NCBI RefSeq assembly: GCF_016908655.1
Contig: NZ_JAFBEI010000001.1
Span: 31,604 to 95,603, forward strand
Length of the DNA: 64,000 nucleotides
Direction of reading: 5' to 3'
Source: Streptococcus saliviloxodontae
GTDB taxonomy: Bacteria; Bacillota; Bacilli; Lactobacillales; Streptococcaceae
The notes under the pieces are model-generated. The model made no database searches. It saw only the letters and a list, made by a program, of their open reading frames with translations, and had not been told where the DNA came from. The position numbers were made by a program, and so were the translations under genes. Positions within the stretch are counted from its first letter, which is position 1. Each line of letters begins with the position of its first letter. Positions 16,642 through 25,143 of the stretch are shown here, in pieces.

Positions 16642-18897
16642 TTAATTATCAGTTGCCAAGATAGTAAGGGAATAGGCACTGAGGATATTTTTGCTTAAAT
16701 CTGTTGCTAAGTTATTGCTTAGTAGGATACGCCAGTTTGATAAGTCCTGAACGAGGGGGAGCAAATCTTTTTGTCGATTCGTTATTAAAACACGATAGTT
16801 TTTGGTGCCTAAGTCAATATCATAGCTAACAAGGCCCGACCCATTCTGAGCTTGATTGACAGTGATAGCTTTGCTAATATCTTGATAATCCTCCAGTGAG
16901 AATTGCTTATGTTCTCGTTTGAGTTGAATGAGCTGCTTGAGGAAGTCATCACTTTCTTGGTAAGGACTAGCTAGGTTCCAGTCGATCTGGTTGACCTTGT
17001 CAGGGGCATTGTAGCTATTCATAGCCCGTTCTTTGTCTGAGACTGTTAGCTGTCCTTTGTCACCTGTGGCTACCAGTTTACTACGGTTGAAGCTTTGTCC
17101 AAGCTGCATAAAGCAGAGTCCTTGGGAGATGATATTAAGAGCGCTAGCTAATTGACAACGGCGATCATGCGTTTCCTGATTATCTTGCGGATGCAGTGCT
17201 AGGAGCAGGTCATTAAGGGTGTAGTTGTCATGGGCTTCAACGTAGTTGACGACTTGGCTAGTTTTTTGGTAGGCAACAAATGCTGCGCTACCAGCCAGAG
17301 CTTTCATGAGATCTTTTTCGACAGGTTGACCTGAAACAAAACCTTTTTTGAGTTCCCCAAAAATTTCAGCTCCTTTGATGCTATCTCTGGCATCATCGTT
17401 GAAAAATCCGATACGCTCTAGTCTATCAGCATGTGCTTTGATAGCCTTATCTTCTTGTTTGAGACCACAAGCCATGTCCCAACCTTCTCCGTAGATGATG
17501 ATATTTGGGTCAATCGTATCCAGAGCTTGACGGATTGCCTTCATTGTCTCAATATCGTGTAATCCCATAAGGTCAAATCGGAAACCATCAATGTTATAGG
17601 TCTCTGCCCAGTAGAGGATAGAGTCAATCATATATTTGCGCATCATTTCTTTTTCGCTGGCAGTTTCGTTGCCGCAGATAGAGCCGTTATAGAAGATACC
17701 ATCAGCTTTAACTCGGTAGTAATAATAGGGAACGCTCAGCTGAAAGGCAGAGTCAGTTTTAGAATAGGTATGGTTGTACACCACGTCCATGATAACACCA
17801 ATACCTGCATCATGATAGGCTTGGATAAGTGTTTTAAGTTCTAAGATACGAGCCTTAGGGTCACTTGGATTGCTCGAAAAACTGCCGTCAGGTACATTAT
17901 AGTTTTCAGGATCGTAGCCCCAGTTGTAGAGGAGATTGCCCTCTTGGTCAAAGCTTTGGTGGTGATCAAAGATGGGTTGTAGTTGGACGTAGCTGATAGG
18001 GCTTTCTTGTAAGTAGTCCAAGGTCGTAGCAAGACCTTCTGCATTGCGCGTGCCAGTCTGGCAAGCTCCCAGATAGCTTCCTCTAAGATTTTCTGGTACA
18101 CCTGAGCTTTCAGAGATAGAGAAATCACGAATATGCATCTCATAGACAGTTGCCTGACTTAGATTAGACAAACGCCAAGGAGCGTCGTCACCGTGACAAA
18201 CACGGAAGTTTTCAGGCTCGATAGCTTTGGCATCTAGGAGAACGGAGCGTTTTCCGTCAGCTGTGACAGCTGTGCTATACGGGTCTCTAGTTTCAACCAG
18301 ACGACCATCAGCCTGCTCGATACGGTAGCAAAAGACGGTTTCCTTGTAGTCACCCTCTAGCTTCGCAAACCAGACGCCCTGGGTATTGTACTTGTGCTCA
18401 GAAGTGTTGATTTCTTGTCCACGTGTCATAGGGATGAGTTGACTGACCTTGTCTGCGTCAGCCTTGTCATAGAGGACAAGCGACACCTTCTCAGCTGTAG
18501 GAGCCCAAAGTCTAAACAAACTTTTTTCAGGCTTGTAGCAGTAACCTAGCCAGCCATCAAATCCCCATTTTTGATCAAATGCTTGATGGTTGCTTGCCAT
18601 GTCAAAGGCGGAGCTATCTGTCTGGCGGTAATGTGGACTGGTGATAGCTGCTTCATAGGCTAAATAAATCTGGCTGTCGCCCTCAATCAGCCAAAGCTCA
18701 GGAAAATCAGCTCCATTTGACGAAAAGGTATAGGTGTTTTGGGAATCGCTTACAGAAACCGTCTCTAAAAGAGGAGAACTAGCTAGCTCTCCTCTCCAAC
18801 CGAAACGATCCTGTTCCAACCAATTTAGCTCAACAGTTGATGTCAAAACAGGGACTGTTTGTGCCTTTGGTGAATGATAATGAACAAGTTGTTTCAT
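16642..18897 (-). CDS. pulA: Type I pullulanase, cytoplasmic
   Basis: A 751-residue GH13 debranching enzyme cutting alpha-1,6 links in branched maltodextrins or glycogen-like chains. The type I signature YNWGYDP is near residue 320; GH13 regions follow as VIMDVVYNH, GFRFDLMGLHD (nucleophile Asp), YGEGWD (acid Glu) and YVEAHDNYTL. An N-terminal carbohydrate-binding-like region precedes a CBM48-type segment. There is no signal peptide or LPXTG motif, so it acts inside the cell on imported oligosaccharides. It lies downstream of malK on the same strand. ATGGAG precedes the start. Its stop codon abuts a MITE-like element. Confidence 0.94.
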   Translation of the reverse strand: MKQLVHYHSPKAQTVPVLTSTVELNWLEQDRFGWRGELASSPLLETVSVSDSQNTYTFSSNGADFPELWLIEGDSQIYLAYEAAITSPHYRQTDSSAFDMASNHQAFDQKWGFDGWLGYCYKPEKSLFRLWAPTAEKVSLVLYDKADADKVSQLIPMTRGQEINTSEHKYNTQGVWFAKLEGDYKETVFCYRIEQADGRLVETRDPYSTAVTADGKRSVLLDAKAIEPENFRVCHGDDAPWRLSNLSQATVYEMHIRDFSISESSGVPENLRGSYLGACQTGTRNAEGLATTLDYLQESPISYVQLQPIFDHHQSFDQEGNLLYNWGYDPENYNVPDGSFSSNPSDPKARILELKTLIQAYHDAGIGVIMDVVYNHTYSKTDSAFQLSVPYYYYRVKADGIFYNGSICGNETASEKEMMRKYMIDSILYWAETYNIDGFRFDLMGLHDIETMKAIRQALDTIDPNIIIYGEGWDMACGLKQEDKAIKAHADRLERIGFFNDDARDSIKGAEIFGELKKGFVSGQPVEKDLMKALAGSAAFVAYQKTSQVVNYVEAHDNYTLNDLLLALHPQDNQETHDRRCQLASALNIISQGLCFMQLGQSFNRSKLVATGDKGQLTVSDKERAMNSYNAPDKVNQIDWNLASPYQESDDFLKQLIQLKREHKQFSLEDYQDISKAITVNQAQNGSGLVSYDIDLGTKNYRVLITNRQKDLLPLVQDLSNWRILLSNNLATDLSKNILSAYSLTILATDN

Positions 18898-19043
18898 AAT
18901 AACTCCATAGGTATCATTGACTTGATTTTGAAAGATGTTAGAACAGCAGTGCCGTGATAAAACCTCTCAAAATACTGGTCATTAAAAATAGTTTCGTTTG
19001 TTAATAGATATCATCTCAGATTAATTTAGTCTGGACTGAGATT

Positions 19044-20174
19044 TTAGATACGTTTTTCAGACTCTAGGTCAAAGAAGTGACCTTTGGCAACGTTAAAGGT
19101 TAGGTTAACTTTTTCTCCAGGATTATGGAAATCACGCGCATCGACACGAGCTGCAAATTCATCTTGCCCTAGTTTAACATAGAGCATAGTCTCAGCACCT
19201 AGAAGCTCTGACACAACAACTTCAGCAGTTACATTGGCGTTAGGGTAAGCTTCTTGGACGATATGTTTGCTAGAGATATCCTCTGGACGGATGCCGAAAA
19301 TCACTTTTTTACCAAGATAACCTTTTTCTTCCAAGATTTTAGCCTGACCAGCTGGAAGAGCGATATCTAGCCCTTGGTCGTTAGTGAGGGCATCTTTAGA
19401 AACCGTCACTTCAAAGAAGTTCATAGCAGGGCTTCCGATAAAGCCTGCGACGAATTTATTAGCAGGTTCGTTGTAGAGTTCTTGTGGTGTACCGATTTGT
19501 TCAACACGACCGATAGTACCTGAACCATCAGGATTTTTTGTTGAGCTCATGATAACGATGCGGTCAGCCAAAGTCATGGCTTCTGTCTGGTCGTGGGTAA
19601 CGTAGATAGTTGTCGCACCGATACGACGGTGAATTTTAGCGATTTCGGCACGCATTGAGACGCGGAGCTTAGCATCCAAGTTTGATAGAGGTTCATCCAT
19701 CAGAAAGACCTTAGCATCACGGACGATAGCACGTCCCATGGCAACACGCTGACGCTGACCACCAGAGAGGTCTGCTGGTTTACGTTCGAGGAATTCTGTC
19801 AAACCAAGAACGGCTGCTGCTTCACGAACACGTTGGTCAATGTCATCTTTTTTGAATTTGCGTAATTTAAGTCCAAAAGCCATGTTTTCATAGACAGACA
19901 TGTGTGGGTAGAGAGCGTAGTTTTGGAAGACCATAGCGATATCGCGGTCTTTAGGTGATTTGTCATTAACCACTTCACCATCAATGAGGAGTTGACCTTC
20001 GGTGATGTCTTCTAGACCAGCGACCATACGAAGCGTTGTTGATTTCCCACAACCAGAAGGACCAACGAAAACGATGAATTCTTTGTCTTTGATGTCGAGA
20101 TTGAAATCTTCTACAGAGTAGTGGGTGCTGTTTGGGTATTTTTTAAAGATATGATTAAGATTTAATGTTGTCAT
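19044..20174 (-). CDS. malK: Sugar ABC transporter ATPase (MalK/MsmK type)
   Basis: A 376-residue ATPase that powers maltodextrin import and may serve several sugar permeases, as MsmK does in other streptococci. Walker A (GPSGCGKST, ~residue 38), the ABC signature LSGGQRQRVAMGRA and Walker B (VFLMDEPLSNLD) are complete, followed by the C-terminal TOBE regulatory domain. It starts 33 bp after malG, so it belongs to the same transcript. A weak 7-bp inverted repeat (19013-19019 with 19036-19042) lies after it without a clear T run, so readthrough into pulA is possible. Confidence 0.93.
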   Translation of the reverse strand: MTTLNLNHIFKKYPNSTHYSVEDFNLDIKDKEFIVFVGPSGCGKSTTLRMVAGLEDITEGQLLIDGEVVNDKSPKDRDIAMVFQNYALYPHMSVYENMAFGLKLRKFKKDDIDQRVREAAAVLGLTEFLERKPADLSGGQRQRVAMGRAIVRDAKVFLMDEPLSNLDAKLRVSMRAEIAKIHRRIGATTIYVTHDQTEAMTLADRIVIMSSTKNPDGSGTIGRVEQIGTPQELYNEPANKFVAGFIGSPAMNFFEVTVSKDALTNDQGLDIALPAGQAKILEEKGYLGKKVIFGIRPEDISSKHIVQEAYPNANVTAEVVVSELLGAETMLYVKLGQDEFAARVDARDFHNPGEKVNLTFNVAKGHFFDLESEKRI

Positions 20175-20207
20175 AGTAATGTTTCCTAACTAAGTGCGTT
20201 TTCGAGA

Positions 20208-21044
20208 TTATTTAACAGATCCGCCAGTAATGCCTTCAACGTAGTATTTTTGCATGAACATGAAGAGAAGGGTGATTGGAATGGCGATAAGAACTGACCC
20301 AGCTGTAAAGGACATGAACCAGTCGTTGATGGTATCTTGTTGCAACATTGAGAAGAGTCCAATAGCGACGGTGTATTTGCTTGTCGCATCTCCGAGGATA
20401 ACCTTGGCAAAGATAAAGTCAATCCATGGTCCAATGAAAGCCATCAAGGCAGTATAGACGATGATTGGTTTTGATAGTGGTAAGGTAATCTTGAAGAAGA
20501 TGTCTAAACGACTAGCCCCGTCAATCATAGCTGATTCGTCCAATGAGTAAGGGATGGTATCAAAGAACCCTTTGGCGATGTAAAAACCAAGTGCTGCCCC
20601 AGATGAATAAACAAGGACAAGAGCGGTAAGTGTTTGGTCAAGATTGAGGGCTTTTAAGATATAGTAAACTGCAATCATGCTCATAAATCCAGGAAACATG
20701 TTAAGGACAAGAGCAAGTTTTAAGAAACCATTTCTGTGTTTAAATTTGATACGGCTGAGTGAGTAAGCCATTGCTACCGTAATAAAGGTTGAAATGATAC
20801 AAGAGAAGACGGCAACAACCAAGGTATTCATAAACCAGCGTCCAAATGGGAAGACATTCTGAGTGAAGAGTTTGGTGTAGTTATCAAGAGTCCAGGTTTT
20901 TGGAATAAAGTAGTTAACGTAGGCAGTTCCCTCACCACGGAAACTAGTTAGGACAACCCAAGCGATGGGAAAGAGCCAAATGATTGATAGCACAATCAAT
21001 AATATATAGGTAAAACTGAGTGTTAGGCGTTTTTTGTTTTTCAT
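20208..21044 (-). CDS. malG: Maltodextrin ABC transporter permease MalG (MalD)
   Basis: A 278-residue membrane permease with six hydrophobic segments and the cytoplasmic EAA-type loop ESAMIDGASRLDIFFKITLP that docks on the ATPase. The start codon overlaps the malF stop by one base, so the two permeases are translationally coupled and form the heterodimeric pore. The C-terminus ends in YVEGITGGSVK, the family's usual ending. Confidence 0.93.
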   Translation of the reverse strand: MKNKKRLTLSFTYILLIVLSIIWLFPIAWVVLTSFRGEGTAYVNYFIPKTWTLDNYTKLFTQNVFPFGRWFMNTLVVAVFSCIISTFITVAMAYSLSRIKFKHRNGFLKLALVLNMFPGFMSMIAVYYILKALNLDQTLTALVLVYSSGAALGFYIAKGFFDTIPYSLDESAMIDGASRLDIFFKITLPLSKPIIVYTALMAFIGPWIDFIFAKVILGDATSKYTVAIGLFSMLQQDTINDWFMSFTAGSVLIAIPITLLFMFMQKYYVEGITGGSVK

Positions 21045-22405
21045 TATTTAGCAGCTCCTTCCTTGTAAGAACTTGTACGAGTGTAGGCAAGCAAGCTAAA
21101 GACGGCTGAGATGACAAAGATAAGGATACCGATAACAGAAGCGAGATTGTAGTCGGCTGCTGTCACAGTCAAGTTGTAGAGCCATGTCACCAAGAGGTCA
21201 GTGCTACCTGCTTGATAGAAGTCTGAATTAGTTGGTCCACCGCCAGTAAGGAGGTAGATCACGTTGAAGTTATTGATATTTCCGATAAATTGCTGGATGA
21301 GAGTAGGCGCCATAATCAAGAGAATTTGAGGGAAAGTAATCGATTTGAAAATCTGGAATTTGCTTGCCCCATCAATTTCTGCGGCCTCAATTTGTTCTTG
21401 TGGAAGGTTCATAATGATACCAGTGGCAACCAGCATAGTGACTGGAATACCAACCCACATGTTGACAAAGATAATAGAAAATTTAGCCCAGATAGGATCT
21501 GAAAGGAAAGGGATTGGGTGTGCAGCTGAAACCAGTCCAATTTTCTCAAGTAAGGCATTGACAGGACCAGCATCGTTAAGCAAGTTTCTCATGATAAGAA
21601 GTGAGATGAACTGTGGTACAGCGATGGTGATAACAAAGATAGTACGCCATACTTTCTTGAAGCGAAGTCCTTTAGTATTGATAATCAAAGCAAGAACGAT
21701 ACCAAAGAAGAAGTTAGTCACTGTTGCAAAGACTGCCCAAATCAAGGTCCAAGAAAGAACAGGGAAGAAAGTACCAGCCATGCGACCGTTTAAGATATTA
21801 CCAAAGTTGGTGAACCCTACCCAATCAAAGAGGCTCTTTGGAGGAAGGTGATTGTGGTCGTAGTTGGTGAAAGCCAAGCAGACCATGTAAATGAGTGGCA
21901 AAATGGTAAAGAGCAAAATTCCAATGAGAGGAACTGACATCAGCGTCATATGGAAGCGACCATTGGTAAGGGTTTGTAGGTCTTCCTTGAAATTTGGAAT
22001 CTTAAGACCTTCTTTTTTGATGACATAGAGGTTACGGGCACTCTTGAGGTTGCACCAATAGATGTAAACAAAGACCAAGCAAAAGATCACAGAAGCTAGT
22101 CCAAAAATCAAGAGTAGCATAGAGTTATCACCCTCAGTAGCTACCTGAATCTTTATCCCATCAATCGTTTTTGTTGTCATGCCTTGTGTCTTAGTACCAA
22201 GAGTTATCAATCCTTTTAGAGATGGGATGATCTGATTGATAAAGGCGATGAGAAAGAGAATCTCTGATAAAAGAAAGAGGGCTCCCTTGATGATTTGCTT
22301 ATTGCAAAAGTTAGCAAATCCCATGATGAGATAGGAAAGTTTAATGTCTGGTCCTCCTTTTTTAAAGGCTTCTAGGACCGGAACAGTGTCAAAATGTTGT
22401 TTCAT
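21044..22405 (-). CDS. malF: Maltodextrin ABC transporter permease MalF (MalC)
   Basis: A 453-residue permease. It carries an N-terminal extension with extra hydrophobic segments (about residues 20-120), then the conserved binding-protein-dependent permease core with the EAA loop EAAEIDGASKFQIFKSITFP. With MalG it makes the import channel for maltodextrins delivered by the binding protein. AGGAGGA precedes the start. It is separated from malE by 132 bp containing a terminator-like hairpin, which should lower its expression relative to malE. Confidence 0.93.
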   Translation of the reverse strand: MKQHFDTVPVLEAFKKGGPDIKLSYLIMGFANFCNKQIIKGALFLLSEILFLIAFINQIIPSLKGLITLGTKTQGMTTKTIDGIKIQVATEGDNSMLLLIFGLASVIFCLVFVYIYWCNLKSARNLYVIKKEGLKIPNFKEDLQTLTNGRFHMTLMSVPLIGILLFTILPLIYMVCLAFTNYDHNHLPPKSLFDWVGFTNFGNILNGRMAGTFFPVLSWTLIWAVFATVTNFFFGIVLALIINTKGLRFKKVWRTIFVITIAVPQFISLLIMRNLLNDAGPVNALLEKIGLVSAAHPIPFLSDPIWAKFSIIFVNMWVGIPVTMLVATGIIMNLPQEQIEAAEIDGASKFQIFKSITFPQILLIMAPTLIQQFIGNINNFNVIYLLTGGGPTNSDFYQAGSTDLLVTWLYNLTVTAADYNLASVIGILIFVISAVFSLLAYTRTSSYKEGAAK

Positions 22406-22492
22406 AATGTCCTCCTAATAAGGCTTAGATTTGAAAATCACTACTAAAATTTTCAGCATTGGAAACTTTAACAATAATTTCCAACCTACAAA

Positions 22493-22526
22493 AAAGAAAA
22501 GAGTAGGAAAATGAGTTCCTACCCTT
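22493..22526 (-). terminator. Attenuator-like terminator between malE and malF
   Basis: On the minus strand, GGGTAGGA pairs with TCCTACTC across a short loop and is followed by a T-rich tract. It lies inside the operon, so it is probably partial. Confidence 0.65.
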
Positions 22527-22537
22527 TAAAACAGTCC

Positions 22538-23785
22538 TTATTTAGCAGATGCTAAATCTTTGTCAAATTGTTGCAATTTAGATAGGTATTGATCTGAAGT
22601 GATTTTACCGTTGTAAGTATCGCTGAGAAGAGCAGCACTTTCAGTCCAGAAAGCAGTCATTTGGCTAAGTTTAGGTGTTACGACTGTGTAATCTGATGAA
22701 GATGCCATCTTAATAACAGCTTGTGCCAATTCATCTGATTGTACTTCTGAAGAAGCTTGAACCTCTTTGTTAGCAGGAACGATGTTACGTCCTTCGTAAG
22801 TGAATTGGTTCTTTTGGCTATCAGCACTTGTCAATTTAGCAGCGAGTTTGTAGCTTGCAGCGATACGTTTTGTATCAGATCCTGCAGGTGCTTGGTTGAC
22901 TGCATAGAGTTTCACACCGAGGAAGGCTTTTTGTTGGACAGTTTTGCCACCGATTGTGATAGTTGGGTAAGCAGCAACACCAATATTATCTTTACCGACA
23001 GCTTTTTTAGCAGCAGCAAAGTCCCATGGACCTGATTCGATTGCAGCGACAGAACCGTCACCGAATTTAGACATAACGTTTTCAGAAGTGAGGTTGACAA
23101 ATCCTTTGTTGTCTTTTTGGTCTGCTAGCCATTTAAGAACAGAAACCCCAGCATCGTTGCCCCAGTTTGTTCCTTTGGCATCTTCTCCGTTAGTTCCAAA
23201 GAGTGTGTCACCAACTGACATAAAGAGAGGAGCAGTAGCGTAAGCATTGACTTGTTTGAAAGTTGCTCCAAAGGTTGCTTTACTGGTAATAGTTTCGTAG
23301 TTAGCAACGTCTTCGGCTGATAATTTTGATTTATTGTAGAAGAGGACTTGAGACTCAATACCAAATGGGAAAGCGTAAGTCTTACCTTTGTATTGAGCAC
23401 CTGCGATGGCTTGGTCAGTATCTTGAGCTTGGATATCTTTGGTGTATGATTCTGGGATTTCTTGAATAACACCTGATTCTACCAATTGACCGAGTTGGTC
23501 ATGAGGTAGAGAGAAGACATCAGCCGCTTTACTTGGATCCTTTTTAACATTTTCTTGTGCTTTTGAGTCGTTTGATTCAATGACTTTAACTTTATAGCCA
23601 CTGTTTTCTTTTTCAAATTCCTTAACAACTCCTTGGTAGGATTTTTTAGCCCCTGTTGGTACCCACAACTTGATGGTTGTTTTACCTGATGCAGCATCAA
23701 CCTTATGAGCAGTTGTACCAACTAGAAAAGCACTAGCGAGTGTAACTCCTGCGACTGTTGCGACCATTTTCTGCCATTTTTTCAT
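22538..23785 (-). CDS. malE: Maltodextrin-binding protein (MalE/MalX)
   Basis: A 415-residue family 1 solute-binding protein that captures maltodextrins outside the cell and hands them to MalFG. The N-terminus is a typical signal peptide, but where a lipobox is expected the sequence reads ASAFLVGTTAHKVDA with no cysteine anywhere near; cleavage after VDA by signal peptidase I is predicted. Most Gram-positive homologues are lipoproteins. The mature part shows the family features (KLWVPTGAKKSYQGVV, ESGPWDF). It is first in the malE-F-G-K run, under a MalR palindrome and a good promoter. Confidence 0.92.
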   Translation of the reverse strand: MKKWQKMVATVAGVTLASAFLVGTTAHKVDAASGKTTIKLWVPTGAKKSYQGVVKEFEKENSGYKVKVIESNDSKAQENVKKDPSKAADVFSLPHDQLGQLVESGVIQEIPESYTKDIQAQDTDQAIAGAQYKGKTYAFPFGIESQVLFYNKSKLSAEDVANYETITSKATFGATFKQVNAYATAPLFMSVGDTLFGTNGEDAKGTNWGNDAGVSVLKWLADQKDNKGFVNLTSENVMSKFGDGSVAAIESGPWDFAAAKKAVGKDNIGVAAYPTITIGGKTVQQKAFLGVKLYAVNQAPAGSDTKRIAASYKLAAKLTSADSQKNQFTYEGRNIVPANKEVQASSEVQSDELAQAVIKMASSSDYTVVTPKLSQMTAFWTESAALLSDTYNGKITSDQYLSKLQQFDKDLASAK

Positions 23786-23826
23786 AATAGTAACCTCCTA
23801 AGCAGATTTAAAAACTTTACACACTT

Positions 23827-23855
23827 ATTATGCAACCGTTTGCAAAAAATGTCAA
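23827..23855 (-). promoter_or_regulatory. malE promoter with MalR operator
   Basis: On the minus strand: TTGACA (23855-23850), 17-bp spacer, CATAAT (23832-23827). A near-perfect palindrome, TGCAACCGTTTGCA (23831-23844), fills most of the spacer and resembles the MalR/LacI-family CGTTTGC core. Confidence 0.82.
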
Positions 23856-23903
23856 GGCGTTTTTGCATAAAAATTTTATACTTAAAAATATTTTTTGAAT
23901 TTC

Positions 23904-23932
23904 TTGCGACCTTTTTCAATCTATTGTAAAAT
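23904..23932 (+). promoter_or_regulatory. malR promoter
   Basis: TTGCGA (23904-23909), 17-bp spacer, TAAAAT (23927-23932), 38 bp upstream of the chosen malR start. Confidence 0.6.
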
Positions 23933-23970
23933 TTAAGCTATGAAGAATTAGAAGAAAAGAGGTGACACGT

Positions 23971-24999
23971 TTGGTAACGATTAAGGATGTTGCAGCTAAA
24001 GCAGGCGTCAATGCCTCAACGGTCAGTAGAACTTTAAAGAATAGTTCAAGTATTTCAGAAAAAACAAAGGAAAAAGTCAGACGTGCTATGGAAGAGCTAG
24101 GCTATGTCCCAAATGTTACCGCAGCGCGATTGGCGAGTGGTTTAACCAAGGCTATAGGTTTGATTTTACCCCCTATGACGACACCTGATCGTATCAGTCA
24201 GCCTTTCTTTATGGAGATTTTAGCTGCGGTTAATGATGAAGCTAGGCAGCATGATTTGACACTTTCGATTGCGACAGGGACATCTTTGGATGATCTCTAT
24301 AACCAAGTTGTCTTGATGTATAAGCAGAAACTGGTAGATGGTTTTATTATTCTCTATTCTGAAAAAGGAGATCCCGTCAGCCAATATCTGCGTTCTAATC
24401 AGATTCCTTTTGTGATTGTTGGTCAGGCAGAAGAATTGATGAATGAGGTCACATTTATCGATAATGACAACCAACTGATGGCACGTACAGCAGTTGATTA
24501 CCTTCACCAAAAAGGACATCGTAATATCTTATTTGTCACAGATGATCAGCGTAGTGAGGTTTATCTGGAGCGTTACTTTGGCTATGTTAGAGGAACAAGC
24601 AGTCTAAATTTACCTATTTTTGATAGTGGCGTTTTTGACCGTCACGATGCTGAGACGCTTGATCATCTGATTGAAACGATTAAATCCAATCAGATCACAG
24701 CAGCAGTAGTCATTGATGATATGCTAGCGGTACGCTTTATGCAGTTCCTGTCATTCTATGGCATCAATGTTCCCCATGATATCTCTATTATTTCCTTCAA
24801 TAACTCAACTTATTCACGGATTGTTCATCCTTATTTGACCAGTTTTGATATTAATATTGAGACACTTGGTCGAACAAGTCTTCAGCGTCTACTAGAGAAA
24901 ATAAAAAACAGTGATGTAAAAGCTGAGAAGATTATTGTTCCTTTTGACTTAAAAGAAAGAGAGAGCGTGAGACGCCTGAACGGTGGGGACGATAATTGA
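23971..24999 (+). CDS. malR: Maltodextrin operon regulator MalR (LacI family)
   Basis: A 342-residue LacI/GalR repressor. The N-terminal helix-turn-helix reads VTIKDVAAKAGVNASTVSR, followed by a periplasmic-binding-protein-like effector domain. The TTG at 23971 is preferred because LacI proteins begin right at the HTH and AAGAGGTG is well spaced; a GTG at 23962 would add three residues. It is divergent from malE and precedes malQ-malP. Palindromes with a CAAACGTTTG-type core in the malE and malQ promoters are its likely operators. Induction by maltose or maltotriose is known for pneumococcal MalR. Confidence 0.93.
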   Translation: MVTIKDVAAKAGVNASTVSRTLKNSSSISEKTKEKVRRAMEELGYVPNVTAARLASGLTKAIGLILPPMTTPDRISQPFFMEILAAVNDEARQHDLTLSIATGTSLDDLYNQVVLMYKQKLVDGFIILYSEKGDPVSQYLRSNQIPFVIVGQAEELMNEVTFIDNDNQLMARTAVDYLHQKGHRNILFVTDDQRSEVYLERYFGYVRGTSSLNLPIFDSGVFDRHDAETLDHLIETIKSNQITAAVVIDDMLAVRFMQFLSFYGINVPHDISIISFNNSTYSRIVHPYLTSFDINIETLGRTSLQRLLEKIKNSDVKAEKIIVPFDLKERESVRRLNGGDDN

Positions 25000-25015
25000 G
25001 CATTATATAGAAAAA

Positions 25016-25063
25016 AGATAAGGCAATTCCCTTTTTCATTAGGGTGATTGTCTTATTTTTTTG
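25016..25063 (+). terminator. Terminator after malR
   Basis: Stem GATAAGGCAAT pairs with ATTGTCTTATT (one G-T pair), followed by a T run. It separates malR from malQ. Confidence 0.75.
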
Positions 25064-25082
25064 AAAAAAAACCAAAAATGCA

Positions 25083-25111
25083 TTGACTTACGCAAACGTT
25101 TGCGTTATACT
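25083..25111 (+). promoter_or_regulatory. malQ promoter with MalR operator in the spacer
   Basis: TTGACT (25083-25088), 17-bp spacer, TATACT (25106-25111). The perfect 16-bp palindrome ACGCAAACGTTTGCGT (25090-25105) fills the spacer exactly, the classic position for repression. Confidence 0.93.
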
Positions 25112-25143
25112 TTTTATGAAATCAAACGAAGGAGTATTTAGGA

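Noticed and set aside
21345..21851. A 168-codon open frame antisense to malF
   Set aside because: Same reason: a strong permease with the EAA loop lies on the minus strand and the antisense frame has no start signals.
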